Source of the DNA: Dactylonectria macrodidyma
Lineage: Eukaryota > Ascomycota > Sordariomycetes > Hypocreales > Nectriaceae
Direction of reading: 5' to 3'
DNA length: 64,000 nucleotides
Assembly: GCA_020744425.1 (NCBI GenBank)
Contig: JAGMUV010000009.1
Location: 1,550,001-1,614,000, forward strand
Each line of letters starts with the position of its first letter. The first letter of the stretch is position 1. Position numbers and translations under genes: made by a program. The notes below the pieces were generated by a model that searched no databases, was not told where the DNA came from, and was given only the letters and a program-made list of their open reading frames with translations. Shown piece by piece: positions 21,994 through 32,908 of the stretch.

Positions 21994-24746
21994 CTAATCA
22001 AACATGTCCGGCCCGCTAGGCTTGCTCGTTTCACTAGGTCTTCTTCGTTCTTGCCGTCGTCGTCTCCGGTTATCGGCGGCCGCAGATCCCGCTGGCGTGG
22101 GCTTTTCGGGACCAGGCGGGGATGGAGTCATGGCACTCCAGGTGCCGGCGCCACTGTCCAGCATACTACCAATACTCGACACGGTTGGGGCTCCCAGCGG
22201 TGTAACAGGGGGGAGAAGTCCAGAACCACCAGAGGGTCCTGGCCCTCCCTGCGCCGGTTGGCCTGAATAGTAGGCCGAGTCCTTACCGCGTCTCGTCTTA
22301 GCAAAGGCCGGGTTTGGTGGGGACAAGGGTGCCAAGCGTTCGTCATCCTCCACTCTTCGCTCAGCAGCTGACTCGGTTCTCCTTTGACTTGAGTCTCGTC
22401 GGTATCGTCGACGACTATAGGAGGGCGACTCCAGTCCAGATATACTGCTCTCGGATTCCCGTCGACCTCTTGCCTTCTGCGCCTCTTCCTCGGTGAGTCG
22501 ACGAAGTGTCACGTTTCTATCCCGATCATCATGGACCTTCAACTTGACGCTCAAGCTCGCCGGTGAGGCATATCGCACCCTATCCTCTGGACGCGGCAGA
22601 TCGCTGTTCGTGGCCATAGATCCGCCCAACGGCGGAGCTCTTCCTTGTCGAGATTGATAAGGACGAGAGCCTGGTGAAATGCCAGAGTTTTCCGACCCAC
22701 CAACTGCCAAAATACCCTGGGGGTCAGCAGGCATCGGTGGCATAGAGACATGTTCGACGTCGTGCCTCGACCCAGACCCATCGCCACCTGCAACTGGGAG
22801 CAGGGCACTCGGTGGTATGGTACTAGGTGCCATTGTGCTAGGTGGCAAGGTGCTAGGTGGCAAGGTGCTTGCTGGCAATGTGCTTGGGGGAAGAGTGCTG
22901 ATTTCCGTGTGGGGCATATATGGTCCTCGGTGCGGACGTGGTTCAATACTTGATTCGGTCATCTCAGAAGACAAGACCGTATCGCGCGCGTATCCTGTTT
23001 GGCGTCGTTGGGGCGGGGGTCGGCGGGATGGTTTGCGGGTTGGCGATGCATATCCATCACCAGTAAATCTGGAGACAGACGTACCAGACCTCATATCCTC
23101 TTCGTCTCTCAGTCGCTGCTCTTCTTTTTGGGCTCTCCGGTCTGCCAGCTTCTTCGCAAACCAACCCATGCCAAGGCCGCCGAAGAAGCCCTTCGCAATG
23201 CCACCACTGGCACGCACTTCCTGTGGCTTTCGGGATGGGCTCACGTATGACGAGTAATCGGATTCATCAAAGCTTCGTCTCGAGAAACGGTTCGCGTGGG
23301 TGGCACGTCTTGGGGTTGTCGGCGGCTGAGAACTCAATCTGGAATCCAATCTCGAGTCCAATTCCGAATCCATTCTTGAATCAACTTCGCTCCTACTCAA
23401 AATCGTCGTGGCTGGGTTTCTAGGGTTTCTGGCGTTTCTGGGGGGGGAGAAGAGAGAGGTCTGTGTCATATCCGGTCCACGTCTAGTTGTTTGGGTCACA
23501 TCGCTAGTGAAGTCAGTCATTGTCGGGGCGCCGCGACCAGATCGATATTTTTGTGGTGTTTCGGTAGAGACGGCAGAATATTCGTCATCCCGGTGTCGGT
23601 CTCGCTTGTTCATGAGGCCAGAGGCGAGCTTCCCAGCGCCAATTGCCGCCGCAGCGCCGCCCAGGAACTTCATGAACCCGCCGCCGCTCTTCTTCTGTGG
23701 TGGAAGTTCAGAGTACTTGTCTGTTAGGTAACTGGCAGAGCCACGTCTAGAGGCGAGGACTTCTGGTGCGCGACTGCGGTCAAGAGATGGAGACCGACTG
23801 CGGCTGCGGCTTCGATCCCTGTTCTTGTTTCTTCCACGGGTCAATGCGAACAATCCAGCACCGGCCGCGAGAGGACCGAGCCATTTCGCCTTGCCTCCGT
23901 GTTCTTCAGGCCTGTGGTCGGATGCAAAATACTCAGATTCGGTGACTCTGGTACGGGTTGTTTGCGTGTATGCTGAACGGTCGCCGTCGCCCCCGCCGCC
24001 GTTCATGTACAACTCACGACGGCCTTCCGACTGGTAACTCAATATGAAGTAGATAAGGAAGAGAAAACTCATCCACACAGCGTAGAGGACGAAGAGGTAT
24101 TTGGGAGAACCGTAAAGTGTGAGCCCTAGAGGCACTTGGGTGATACCCAAGAGCGCAATAGCGCGGCCACTCCATTGGTGGATCATAATACGCAGAGACC
24201 GAGACTTGGTGATGTGTCGGACAAGTCGACCTCCAATAATTTGAAGGAAAAACATGGCAAAAATGGCAACGCCGATGCCATGATGGGGGTTAGTCAAGCT
24301 TCTCTCAGGCCCGACAGCGAAGTATCCCAGGAGGAATACAGCCAGTAGCATGATAGCAGCCAGGATGTTGATTTGAGCGTGGTATTTGACGGCGAATCCA
24401 GGGCGATGCGAGTAGAACCTTGCTGTCATGACAGAAAAGGGAATAAGGAGGAGAAATATTAGGGCGCCCAACACAGCGTGAGCTGCCACGAGCGAATGAT
24501 ATTGTGAGACGGTCGAAAACCTGTTGCCCATACCTACAGGGGCGTGTTAGTATTTCACCAAACAAATCGAGCCCTCCGAGGAGACTTACCATTGTATCGC
24601 ATGGTTTCAAAGTTGAGACCTTGTAGATTGGGCAGTAAGAACGTATTCTTGGAGAAATCCCAGGTTCCATCGCCAACCACCATGGTTTCCGAATCGTAGC
24701 TCACCGCGCCGGGCGCAGAGAGCTCATCGGCTGGTGTCGGCGCCAT
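21994..24746 (-). CDS. cytochrome b561-type membrane protein with long disordered tail
   Basis: Two exons, 24746-24590 and 24533-21994, giving 898 residues. The join G|GT restores MRYNG-MGNRFSTVS and uses donor GTAAGT and acceptor CTGTAG. Residues about 62-215 form the cytochrome b561/ferric-reductase-like membrane core with five or six helices. Candidate haem ligands are the His in YHSLVAAHAVLG, VKYHAQIN, NPHHGIGV and MIHQWSGR. The residues after about 230 are disordered, with RSRSRSRS runs, basic clusters, two Gly/Phe/Ala amphipathic patches (GGGFMKFLGGAAAAIGAGKLASG and a related one near residue 480) and a tandem STLPP-type repeat near 600-633. There is no lumenal DOMON domain. An electron-transfer role follows from the family; the tail is unexplained and probably cytosolic. 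Confidence 0.85.
22800..22895 (-). repeat. in-gene repeat encoding STLPP units
   Basis: Within the b561-tail gene, a 15-base unit (TGCTAGGTGGCAAGG type on the plus strand) is repeated about six times. It encodes S-T-L-P-P/A units and their variants (STMAP, STIPP). Near-identical DNA copies suggest recent expansion and possible length variation between strains. Confidence 0.85.
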
Positions 24747-25695
24747 GACGGCGACGACGGGACGGAGCGCAGTGTTTCAGTTGGACCCGGTGAGGATGTT
24801 TCTCGATATCCGGGAAGGTGAGGAATTCGTGGAGACAGCAGCCGATGGAGACTGGAATGTGTGTGTTCTATTTTGGAGAGGTGATGATGATATGGGTGAC
24901 AGAAGCGGTAGGAGTCGAGCGTGGGTCGGTGTTGAGATGTCTTAGGCTATCCACCGGGGAGGATGCATCTTGTGTTGGCGAAGGGTCCAGCAATGTCGAA
25001 ATCGAGAATCGGGGAAGGTAAAGGACGTCTGCTCTGTGCCTGGAAAAGTATTGAAGCTCCAAGTATCTTTTCCTGGCAAGGTCAGAAGGATTATCGGAGG
25101 AGGGAGCCATCGGTCTCAATGCTGTGTTGGTTGCGGGGCGACCATCAGGACCCATGTCGAACAACGCATGTTGTGGCGCGAGCTGTGGCTAGTGGATGGG
25201 ACTTTGGTGCAACCTTCCTGGACTTTTTGCAATGACAGCACTTTTGTGGCTTGACTGCTCGTACCAAGTGGGGTGCTGTGGCGGTTATCGCTGGCCCAGC
25301 AATGCTTATCATCACGTGATTAAAAGACACAGCTCAAGCTGAGTTAGTGGAGACATGTGATTCGCTTCGACCATCCATCCAACCATCTTTGAACATGGGC
25401 ACGCACGTTACTTCAAATAGGAGCTGCCGAAGCCGCCCCGATCATGCCAATCCTTCTATAAACAAAACACGCATACACAAGCCGCTCGCAGTTAATAGTG
25501 CAATTGCATAGTATTACTAACACACTTTGCATGAACGCCTGAACTAGACGCCAATAATCTACCCCTGCAAGGCAGTGTCCAATCCATGCAGCTCGGTTCA
25601 GCACGTTGTGGCTTCAGCATCCTTCCGGGAGAAGAAAAACACGACACATCAATCGATCTCTCCCACTAAGCTAAACCCATTCGCTCCTCAGGGAG

Positions 25696-25784
25696 TAAGT
25701 AATAACTAAATTATAGATTAAATTCAATAAATATTTTACTCAAGCAGCCTAAATTATTTATAATCTATGTCCTAATGTTACTTA
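25696..25784. mobile_element. possible MITE-like inverted-repeat element, about 89 bp
   Basis: The ends read TAAGTAA... and ...TTACTTA. The inner parts ATAGATTA (25713-25720) and TAATCTAT (25761-25768) also pair, so the arms are imperfect inverted repeats of about 25 bases around an AT-rich core of about 40 bases. The base composition is sharply different from the flanks. TA dinucleotides at the ends fit a mariner-type target duplication. There is no coding capacity. It could also be a chance AT-rich hairpin. Confidence 0.5.
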
Positions 25785-26498
25785 TGAAGATGGAGAGGAA
25801 GTTAGTGCTTCACGTTGTGTGGTGTTTTTCGTCCACCCCTTGGCATCTCAAGCATTCAGCTGTGTCACCGAAGTACCAACTACTCCCCCGGCTCCGAGAT
25901 GTCGCCGCTGCTAGACGCAATGAGGCAGTCCAGAGATCGGCAGAACCATTGCTGTGGCCACCGCCAGCTTGTTTAATGTACTGTTACACTCGACCCCTTG
26001 ATTAAACTGCAATGCCTAGTCGTCAATTGAGCTGTCTGTTATGAAGTCGCCGAATCAATTGAATCCTCAGCGTGATCTAGTCGGTTTCAATATGGACCGT
26101 AGGTACAATGAATGAGGAGCAGATAAATTGTCCCTCTTTTCCTTAAAAGGGAAGTTTATCGCCGTCATTCAACTTCCATTATTCACAGTGCATGTCATTT
26201 CATCCGTCATCCAAAATTGACCACTAATACCTGCTAACAGTCTCACACATGGCTACCTAGTGCTCTGAAACAGCCCACCCTAAACCCCAAAGCCCCCTTG
26301 ATGAGGTCTGAGCAAAGTCCCCACCATCGAAGGATTCTAGGAGACTGGGATGATTAAGTAGTATCGACTGCGGCTGTACATGATATGCCCCAATCAGGCC
26401 GTTTCCGAAACGCGAGAGTCGCCCTTTGGCGTTGTTTCAATTTGACCTATACGCATCCTACTGTCTATCCCATGGTATCAGTCTGTCATGATGTCCTG

Positions 26499-26504
26499 TA
26501 TAAA
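26499..26504 (+). promoter_or_regulatory. TATA box, GH5 glucanase gene
   Basis: TATAAA lies 151 bases before the start codon at 26655, within CCTGTATAAAGAAAG. It is followed by a CT-rich leader (26566-26650), the usual fungal start-site context. Confidence 0.55.
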
Positions 26505-26654
26505 GAAAGCCCATCTGCGCCTCTTTAGTTCAGGCTCTGCTTCAGGTCATCACGTCTTGTGGCATCTTCGTCATTCTCTCGTTTACACCCTCTACTCACA
26601 TTCATTCCCTTTTTCAAGCACTTTTAGAGTCTCGACTGCTCGACTTTCATCACC

Positions 26655-28106
26655 ATGCTTGCTTCTTCCCTACTAGTTGCAGTTGCAGCCCTCGCTCCAT
26701 CTGCTCACGCTTGGCTCCCTAACGATGCATCCATCTTGGCCGTCGACAAGCGGAACCTCGGTCTCTTTACTCCTCCCCAACAGGATCGCACCGACAAGCG
26801 ATGGCTCCCTGGCTCTGGAAAGATCCGCGGCGTGAACTTGGGAACTCTGTTCGTCTTCGAGCCGTGGATGTCCTCGTCGGAGTGGGCTGCCACCGGATGT
26901 GAAGGGCAGAACTCTGAATTTGACTGTGTCATGAACAATGGCCAGGATACAGCTGATACCAACTTCCAAGCCCACTGGAGGAGGTTCATCAGTAAGACAG
27001 ACTTGAATGAAATGGTCAACTATGGCTTAAACACCATTCGAATTCCCTTGGGATACTGGCTAAAGGAGTCGCTCGTGGATAGCTCTGAGCACTTTCCCAA
27101 GGCAATTAGCGCTCTGATCAGCTCCTCGCCTTTCATCAGCTAACCGTTTTATAGGGCGGGCTCGACTATCTGACTGAGTTTGTTGGTTGGGCTAGCGACA
27201 GGGGTTTTTATATCATCCTTGAGTTCGTACTCTCTAACGACAGTCTACTTCAAGGAAGCTTACAGAGTACAGCCTTCATGGTGCCCCTGGTGCTCAGCAG
27301 ACCAGGCAGCCGTTCACTGGCCAATACGCTGACACTGTTGGCTTCTACAACGATTACAACTACGGCCGCGCCATCGAGTGGCTCGAGTGGGTCGTCGACA
27401 TGGTCCACACAACCGATGAGTATCGAAATGTCGGCATGATCGAGCTCGTCAATGAGCCGCTCAACTGGGGCAACGCCGTTGACACTCTGCGTTCCTCGTA
27501 CTACCCCGATGCTTACAAGGTACGTCTCCATTGGTCATCATCATCACAGCTCGCTGCTCACCCTAGCAAAGGCCATACGTACCGTTGAAGACAACCTGGG
27601 CGTCAATTCCAACGATCGCCTCCACATCCAGATGATGAGCTCTCTCTGGGGCAGCGGTAACCCCGTGGAGCATCTCGACGACACCAGTTTCACTGCGTTC
27701 GATGACCACCGCTACCTCAAGTGGGATACTTCAGTTGAGGTCTCGCACGATGTATACATCTCGACTTCATGCAGCGACGATCGCAACTCGGACGGCCCCT
27801 CGATAGTCGGCGAGTGGAGTCTTGCTGTCCCCGATGATGTAGAGAGCACTGATACGTGGAGCCCGTCGACCCAAAAGGACTTCTACTCTAAGTGGTTCGC
27901 GGCCCAGGTTCATGCATATGAGTCGTCGACTCTCGGCTGGGTCTTCTGGTCCTGGACGACCAACCTTGGCGATGACTACCGATGGTCATACAAAGGTAAG
28001 TTCAAGCCGCTCAAAACTTAGAAATCAAGATGACTAACTGCCTGCAGCCGCCGTCGAAGCCGGTGTCATCCCCACAGACCTGAGCACCATTTCTAACCCC
28101 TGCTAA
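26655..28106 (+). CDS. secreted GH5 exo-beta-1,3-glucanase
   Basis: Five exons: 26655-27101, 27155-27222, 27273-27519, 27572-27995 and 28048-28106, giving 414 residues. It releases glucose from the non-reducing end of beta-1,3-glucan in the cell wall (EC 3.2.1.58 type, GH5 subfamily 9). Residues 1-19 are a signal peptide, and a Lys-Arg at about 52-53 (TDKRW) looks like a Kex2 propeptide site. Catalytic residues are Glu233 in LVNEPLN (acid/base) and Glu335 in IVGEWSL (nucleophile). Other family blocks are [26 protein letters not shown] and DLHGAPGAQ. Intron 1 has to start with GC (AAG|GCAATT) to give the conserved HFPK-GGLDYL. Intron 2 (GA|GTTCGT...ACAG|C) restores the Asp of DLHGAPG. Intron 1 retention would stop the frame after 12 codons. 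Confidence 0.93.
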
Positions 28107-28587
28107 ATGGCTTGCAAACAAGCCACCTGATGGCAACATCGCTATTCTATCAAGGGTTCAATGCATCGTTCATAGCGACCCAAAAATAGTTTAAGTCGCG
28201 TTTTCTCACTTTCATATTCAACTTCTGTATTATTAGTGGTCAATCATATCGATCAACCGCCACCTGGTGAATAGTGATGATGGATGTTCGTCTTTTCGAG
28301 AACTGGAACTTACCGGCGTACGTGAGAGCATATGAATGCGTGATCTGGTAGCCCTCGAATGAGATTCGCCTTGACTCACACTGAGGCACATCTTGATTAC
28401 TTCCTCACAACTTGGTTCTGATTGATCCGGGCCAGGTTACTCAAAGAACAACATATTCTAGATCGGAAATATCCAATGTACCCAGTCTATACAAACACCA
28501 CCGGTTTCATAGGTCCTGTGCAGCCGCAGTTCCAGATAACTCCGTATTATGACAAATTATGTTGATTTCCACTCGGTTTGGCTTCTT
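28107..28587. other. intergenic between convergent genes
   Basis: This is the shared 3' flank of the glucanase (+) and the ABCG transporter (-). No gene is seen. Confidence 0.5.
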
Positions 28588-30637
28588 TCATCTCCTGAGC
28601 TTGAGAACAGCCCATGCTGCCAAGCGATACCCGGCAATGATGGCAATCATGATGCCGACGTCCTTGCTCATGTGTCCCGCCTTGTAGCCGTACTGATCCA
28701 ACACGGCCTGGCCGTCAATTTTGCACTGTTCCGCGAGCGACGATTCGAACATGCAGCGACAGCCCTTGCCACACTCGTAGACGCGGTTGGCGAACTCGTT
28801 GACCATCATGCCTTGGAAGACATACTTCTGGTAGTCCCAGTAGTGGAAGACGTACTTGTAAAAGGAGTTGAGAATGGTCGGAGGCACCATGAAGCCGCCG
28901 ACGGACATCCACAGGCCATTGGCAAAGGCCACCAGGGCGAGCGAGATGACGAAGTTGGGGAACAGCGACGTCATAAAGACGACGAGCGACTCGGCGGCCA
29001 GCAAGTCCAGGAACAACCACATGACCCAGGTGAAGAAAGCCTGGGCGGTGGGCTGGAAGTTGGACAGCCAATAGGAGATGACGGAGAAGAGCATGGCGAT
29101 GAGGAACAGGTATGGGATTCCGATGAAGAAATTGGACAGGATCAGCTCCCCAGCACCGTACAGGCCGTTGTGGTGCTCCTTGACGTACTGCAAGCGGTCC
29201 TCGATGAAGGCGGGCACGTAGGCGACGGCCATGAAGCTCATGAAGGCAGAACCGAAGAAGATGGCGTTGGTGAAGGGCTGGATGGACTCTTGGTCGGCGT
29301 CCAGGCGCACCCAGACGGTGCCCATCATGACGGCGAGGCCGAGGTACATGGCCACGCGAATGCCGTAGGCCACGACGTCGCGATAGCTCTTGACGAAGCT
29401 GCGGTGAAGCAACGTCAGGGTAAGGCTGGTCATGCTGGGACGCTTCTCGACTGTGTCCAGGGACAAGTGGCCGCCCGATGCCTCGGCCTTGGCGATGCGG
29501 TCGCCAATATCGGCCGCCTGGGAAGACGCCTGCCATGTCACCTGCATCTTGTCGAGCCGCCGAGCCGCGGCCGCCTTGTCGTGGGCGAAATCGATGTTGA
29601 CCATCTCGAGCAGGTGCTCGGCTGGGTTCACGTACTGCGGCATAGCGGCGCCGGCCCCGGAGTAGTAGTCGGCGACGGCGTCGACGGGACCGAAGTAGTG
29701 GGGCCGGCCGGCACTCAGTAGCAGTAACTTGTCGAACAGGTTAAAGGTTGACGTCGACGGCTGGTGGATAGAGCACACGACGATGAGGTTGTTGCGGCGC
29801 GCGACTTGGCGGAGATAGTTGACGACCTCGAAGCTGGCAGCCGAGTCGAGACCGCTTGTGGGCTCGTCTAGGAAGAGCAGCTTCGGGCTGGTGATGAGCT
29901 GGCTGGCGACGCCGACGCGCCGCTTCTGGCCACCCGAGATGCCCTTTCGAATAGGCGTTCCGATGATGGTGTTGGCTTGTTCGACGAGCCCAAAGGACTC
30001 TAGGAGGCCGTTGATGCGGAGGAGGCGTTCTTGTTTGGGGAGCGAGCTGTATTTGTGTCATTGTTAGATCGAGGTTCCATGATAAGAAGGCTGAAGAGGC
30101 TGAAGATTCCTACCTAGTACTGGCGAGGCGGGATGAAAACTCGAGTGTCTCACGAACAGTCAGGGCCCCGATGAGGGCATCTTCCTGCTCAACGAAGCAG
30201 GATATCTCGCGGAATTGACTGCGCGAGAGGGTACTTCCGTTAATCAAGACCTCGGCTTCGACATTACTGGAATTGGTCGGCCTTCGTGCCAGCACATTCA
30301 GAAGCGTCGTCTTTCCGCAGCCAGAGGGGCCCATTAATGCACATATCTCGCCTATATACCATTTTCACGTCAGCGCCCCAATCTTTCAGGCGTCCCAGCT
30401 TGCGAAGAAGGGGTTTTCATCGGGGATGTACATACCAGCTTCCACGATGCCTTCGACATTTTGAACAATCGACTTGAGCTCCCTCGACTCGCGGTCCTTC
30501 ACCGTAACATTAACTCCGCGCCAGGTCAAATTCTTGACCGTGGTGTTGATGAGATGCTTCTCAGCGACAGGTCGCTGCTCCGGGTCCATTTCGCGGTCAA
30601 TGTTAGACATGAGGCTGTACTGTTCGTTGAGGTACAT
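28588..30637 (-). CDS. ABCG-family half-transporter
   Basis: Three exons, 30637-30436, 30351-30114 and 30046-28588, giving 632 residues. The order is nucleotide-binding domain then membrane domain (one copy of each), so it should work as a dimer. The NBD shows Walker A GPSGCGKTT, signature SGGQKRR, Walker B LLFLDEPTSGLD and H-loop CSIHQPST. The membrane half has about six helices and a Cys-rich last loop (ECGKGCRCMFESSLAEQC) typical of ABCG proteins. Introns have GTATGT...TATAG and GTAGGA...ACAG ends and interrupt the coding sequence just before Walker A and after TVRETLEFSSRLAS. ATG 30637 gives MYLNEQYSLM; the later Met10 (SNIDREMD) is a possible alternative. Substrates of fungal ABCG half-transporters are mostly unknown; drugs, sterols and lipids are candidates. 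Confidence 0.92.
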
Positions 30638-30670
30638 GGTGTCGAGGGAAAAGGAGAGGAGACGGAGCTC

Positions 30671-30680
30671 AAATATATAA
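30671..30680 (-). promoter_or_regulatory. TATA-like element, ABCG gene
   Basis: TTATATATTT on the minus strand, about 35-45 bases ahead of the first ATG at 30637. It is close to the start codon, so either the leader is very short or the start is internal (Met10). Confidence 0.35.
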
Positions 30681-32908
30681 TCCCCCCTAGTGACGAGAAA
30701 TGGGCGCGCTGTTCAAATACCAAACCAAGTGGATCAGGTGGCCGAAGGTAGCTGGAAGCCACGGAAGTGATACGGGGCAAGTCGCTATCCGTTCAAGCCG
30801 CCGCTGACGAGTTCCTAAGGTTTGTTGTTTATCTTTTTCTCAGCATGCCAGTCACTCAGATGATGGTTGCGGGCGATGTAGAAGCCGGATATTGGAAAGC
30901 GAAGTGGCTTGGTTGGTTTGGTTGGTTTGGATCGACAGCCACAGATTAGGTAGAGAAGAGAAGACAAAACGCAGCAACGCAAGACACAGATGAAGCAGAA
31001 TCGCAGCAAATCACTCTCGTTAGTCTCAGCTCGTCACATGGGCACGAAAGCGCTTTTATTAAAGCGCCGGTCCGGGCTGAGCCTCCCAACGTGCCTTCAA
31101 CTAGATCCAGCAGATGCAGGGCCGCGAAGCATGTCAGACGGGTCTTCCGAAGCGACGGTCCGCACTGCCATCGGTTCGTCGCCGATGCCAAGTTACAGGT
31201 TGCAGGCATGTTGGCGACCTCTCACCTCACGCCTGGAAAGCCACAATAGGCCACTAGAAAACACTGGCTTCACAGTTCACAGTGCTTCAGAGCTCCACGT
31301 AGTGTCGAGGGGCCTCAAGGGGAGGGGCTAAGGGGACCTCTAACGACCAGAGTCCCGCTACGGGCCAGCCTGGAAAAAGTGGTCGCCCCTGCCCCCGCCG
31401 CCCCCGCCGCCCCCGCCGGTCCCGTCTCGGCGATTGAGAAGCCCGTACGGCTCTGTGATTGGTTGCGGCCATCCTGGGGGAAAGCCATAGGTCGCCGACC
31501 ACTGGCAGCTCCAGTCTCAAGGTCGCCGACCACACAAAAGTCGCCGACTCTGAACATCGCCGCCCGTTGAATCCACTCTATTGACGCAAAGCACAGTTAC
31601 TAAATTAGTAGGGCTGAAAGGTTCACCGGTTTCTAAGGATTGGCTAGTCGCCGACCTCTACATATCTAAGACCCACCCCATCTGCTCCGTGTCGCTCTAA
31701 GGCCAGGCAAATGGCCAAGGTAATTTATTCTCCGTTCTAACCCCAGAGCTCGGCCGTTCTCTCGGGCTTCGATTCGGCTTTCCACGAGATTTGGCACATG
31801 AAGCAACGTCTCGCTCCTTTCCCCCCCTACTAGTGAGTTTGCTCCTGGGCTATGGACCCTGCACTGTAACTCACTTACACCATGTGGCCGAGCCCCAAAC
31901 CCGGGGACATGGATTCTCAAGATGCAACTATCTCTGTGGCGTTTTGCTTCCCAGCTCCTAGCCTCCAATGGCCACCTCCATCAGTCCTCGACGACAGGAT
32001 CATGCCACGACCCGTTACAAGTTTTAACGCCAGCTCACAGCCTAAGAAAAGAACTCCCGCACCCCTATGCCCTTATAGCAGTCGACCTCCCTACTGGCGA
32101 TCCACCCGACTACTCAGTTAGTTTCCATCCTCCCGACATAGCAAATCGTAGGACTTCTAGTTGCAACCTCTACAAACCTACCTTCCCTTTTGAGACCACG
32201 GATCCTGCGTACATCGATGACCAAATTCTGCTCGTGCTGGGTGCTTAGGTTGTTTCGAAAGACTACACTCAGGGTCGTACCAGAATGCTCAAGCTGATGG
32301 CACAAAGTCATCTAACTACACCCCTCTACCACAATGTGGTTGCCTAAATTTACAAACCAGGTTTTCATTATTGGCATCCATGAATGACGTTACAGCCATG
32401 ATACCAAAGGCACAGACTGTGTATGATGCACGAAGAGTAGCCGCGCCATGCTCCTAGATCATTCCCTAGATTATCCGCCACGAGGCACTGGTACGCTTCC
32501 CGATATCGCATGAATGCACCATAAAGTAAGACAAAGGGTCAAAAATCAGGAATGGAGAAAATAACACACAGCTTTTCATATCAAACCATCATATCAATCA
32601 ATCCAGGTGAGACATCCAAATCTCCGGCACCAAGCCTTCTTGGGTATTTGTAACCCAGTTCCCAACGCCAATCGCCATGAGCACATTCAAATCCAACACC
32701 TTTATGTCCGTCTTAAACACTCCTCTAAAGCTTTCATAATCCTGTCCAAGTCTCAAAATAGTTCATACCTTAGGCTCTTCCCCATGTAACGTCGTGCCTG
32801 CGTCTCAGCCCCCACCCTAAGGTCTAAGCACCGCCCATGTGTGCGGGTATGCAGCTGCAATGGTCATCATACACCCTTTGCGGGACTGCCCATGTTCCCG
32901 CATCTGGC
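30681..32908. other. non-coding stretch with gtcgccgac repeats
   Basis: No gene is supported. It has a CCCCCGCCG run at 31385-31425 and four copies of GTCGCCGAC between 31491 and 31655. The right part is the 3' flank of the Zn2Cys6 gene. Confidence 0.45.
31491..31655 (+). repeat. four dispersed copies of GTCGCCGAC
   Basis: Exact 9-mers at 31491-31499, 31522-31530, 31540-31548 and 31647-31655. The spacing (31, 18 and 107 bases) is irregular, so this is not a tandem array; it looks more like a binding-site cluster. They are about 850-1000 bases upstream of the ABCG start. Confidence 0.8.

Larger units (their letters stand above)
24747..26654. other. intergenic, divergent b561 / glucanase promoters
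   Basis: No gene is supported. It separates two divergently transcribed genes. It contains a very AT-rich island at about 25695-25785 (described as a MITE-like repeat) in otherwise 50% GC sequence, and a TATAAA at 26499. Confidence 0.5.

Noticed and set aside
28549..29721. 390-codon plus-strand frame
   Set aside because: It is antisense to the ABCG transporter, and its Asp/Glu/His/Gly-rich sequence is the complement of the real gene's codons.
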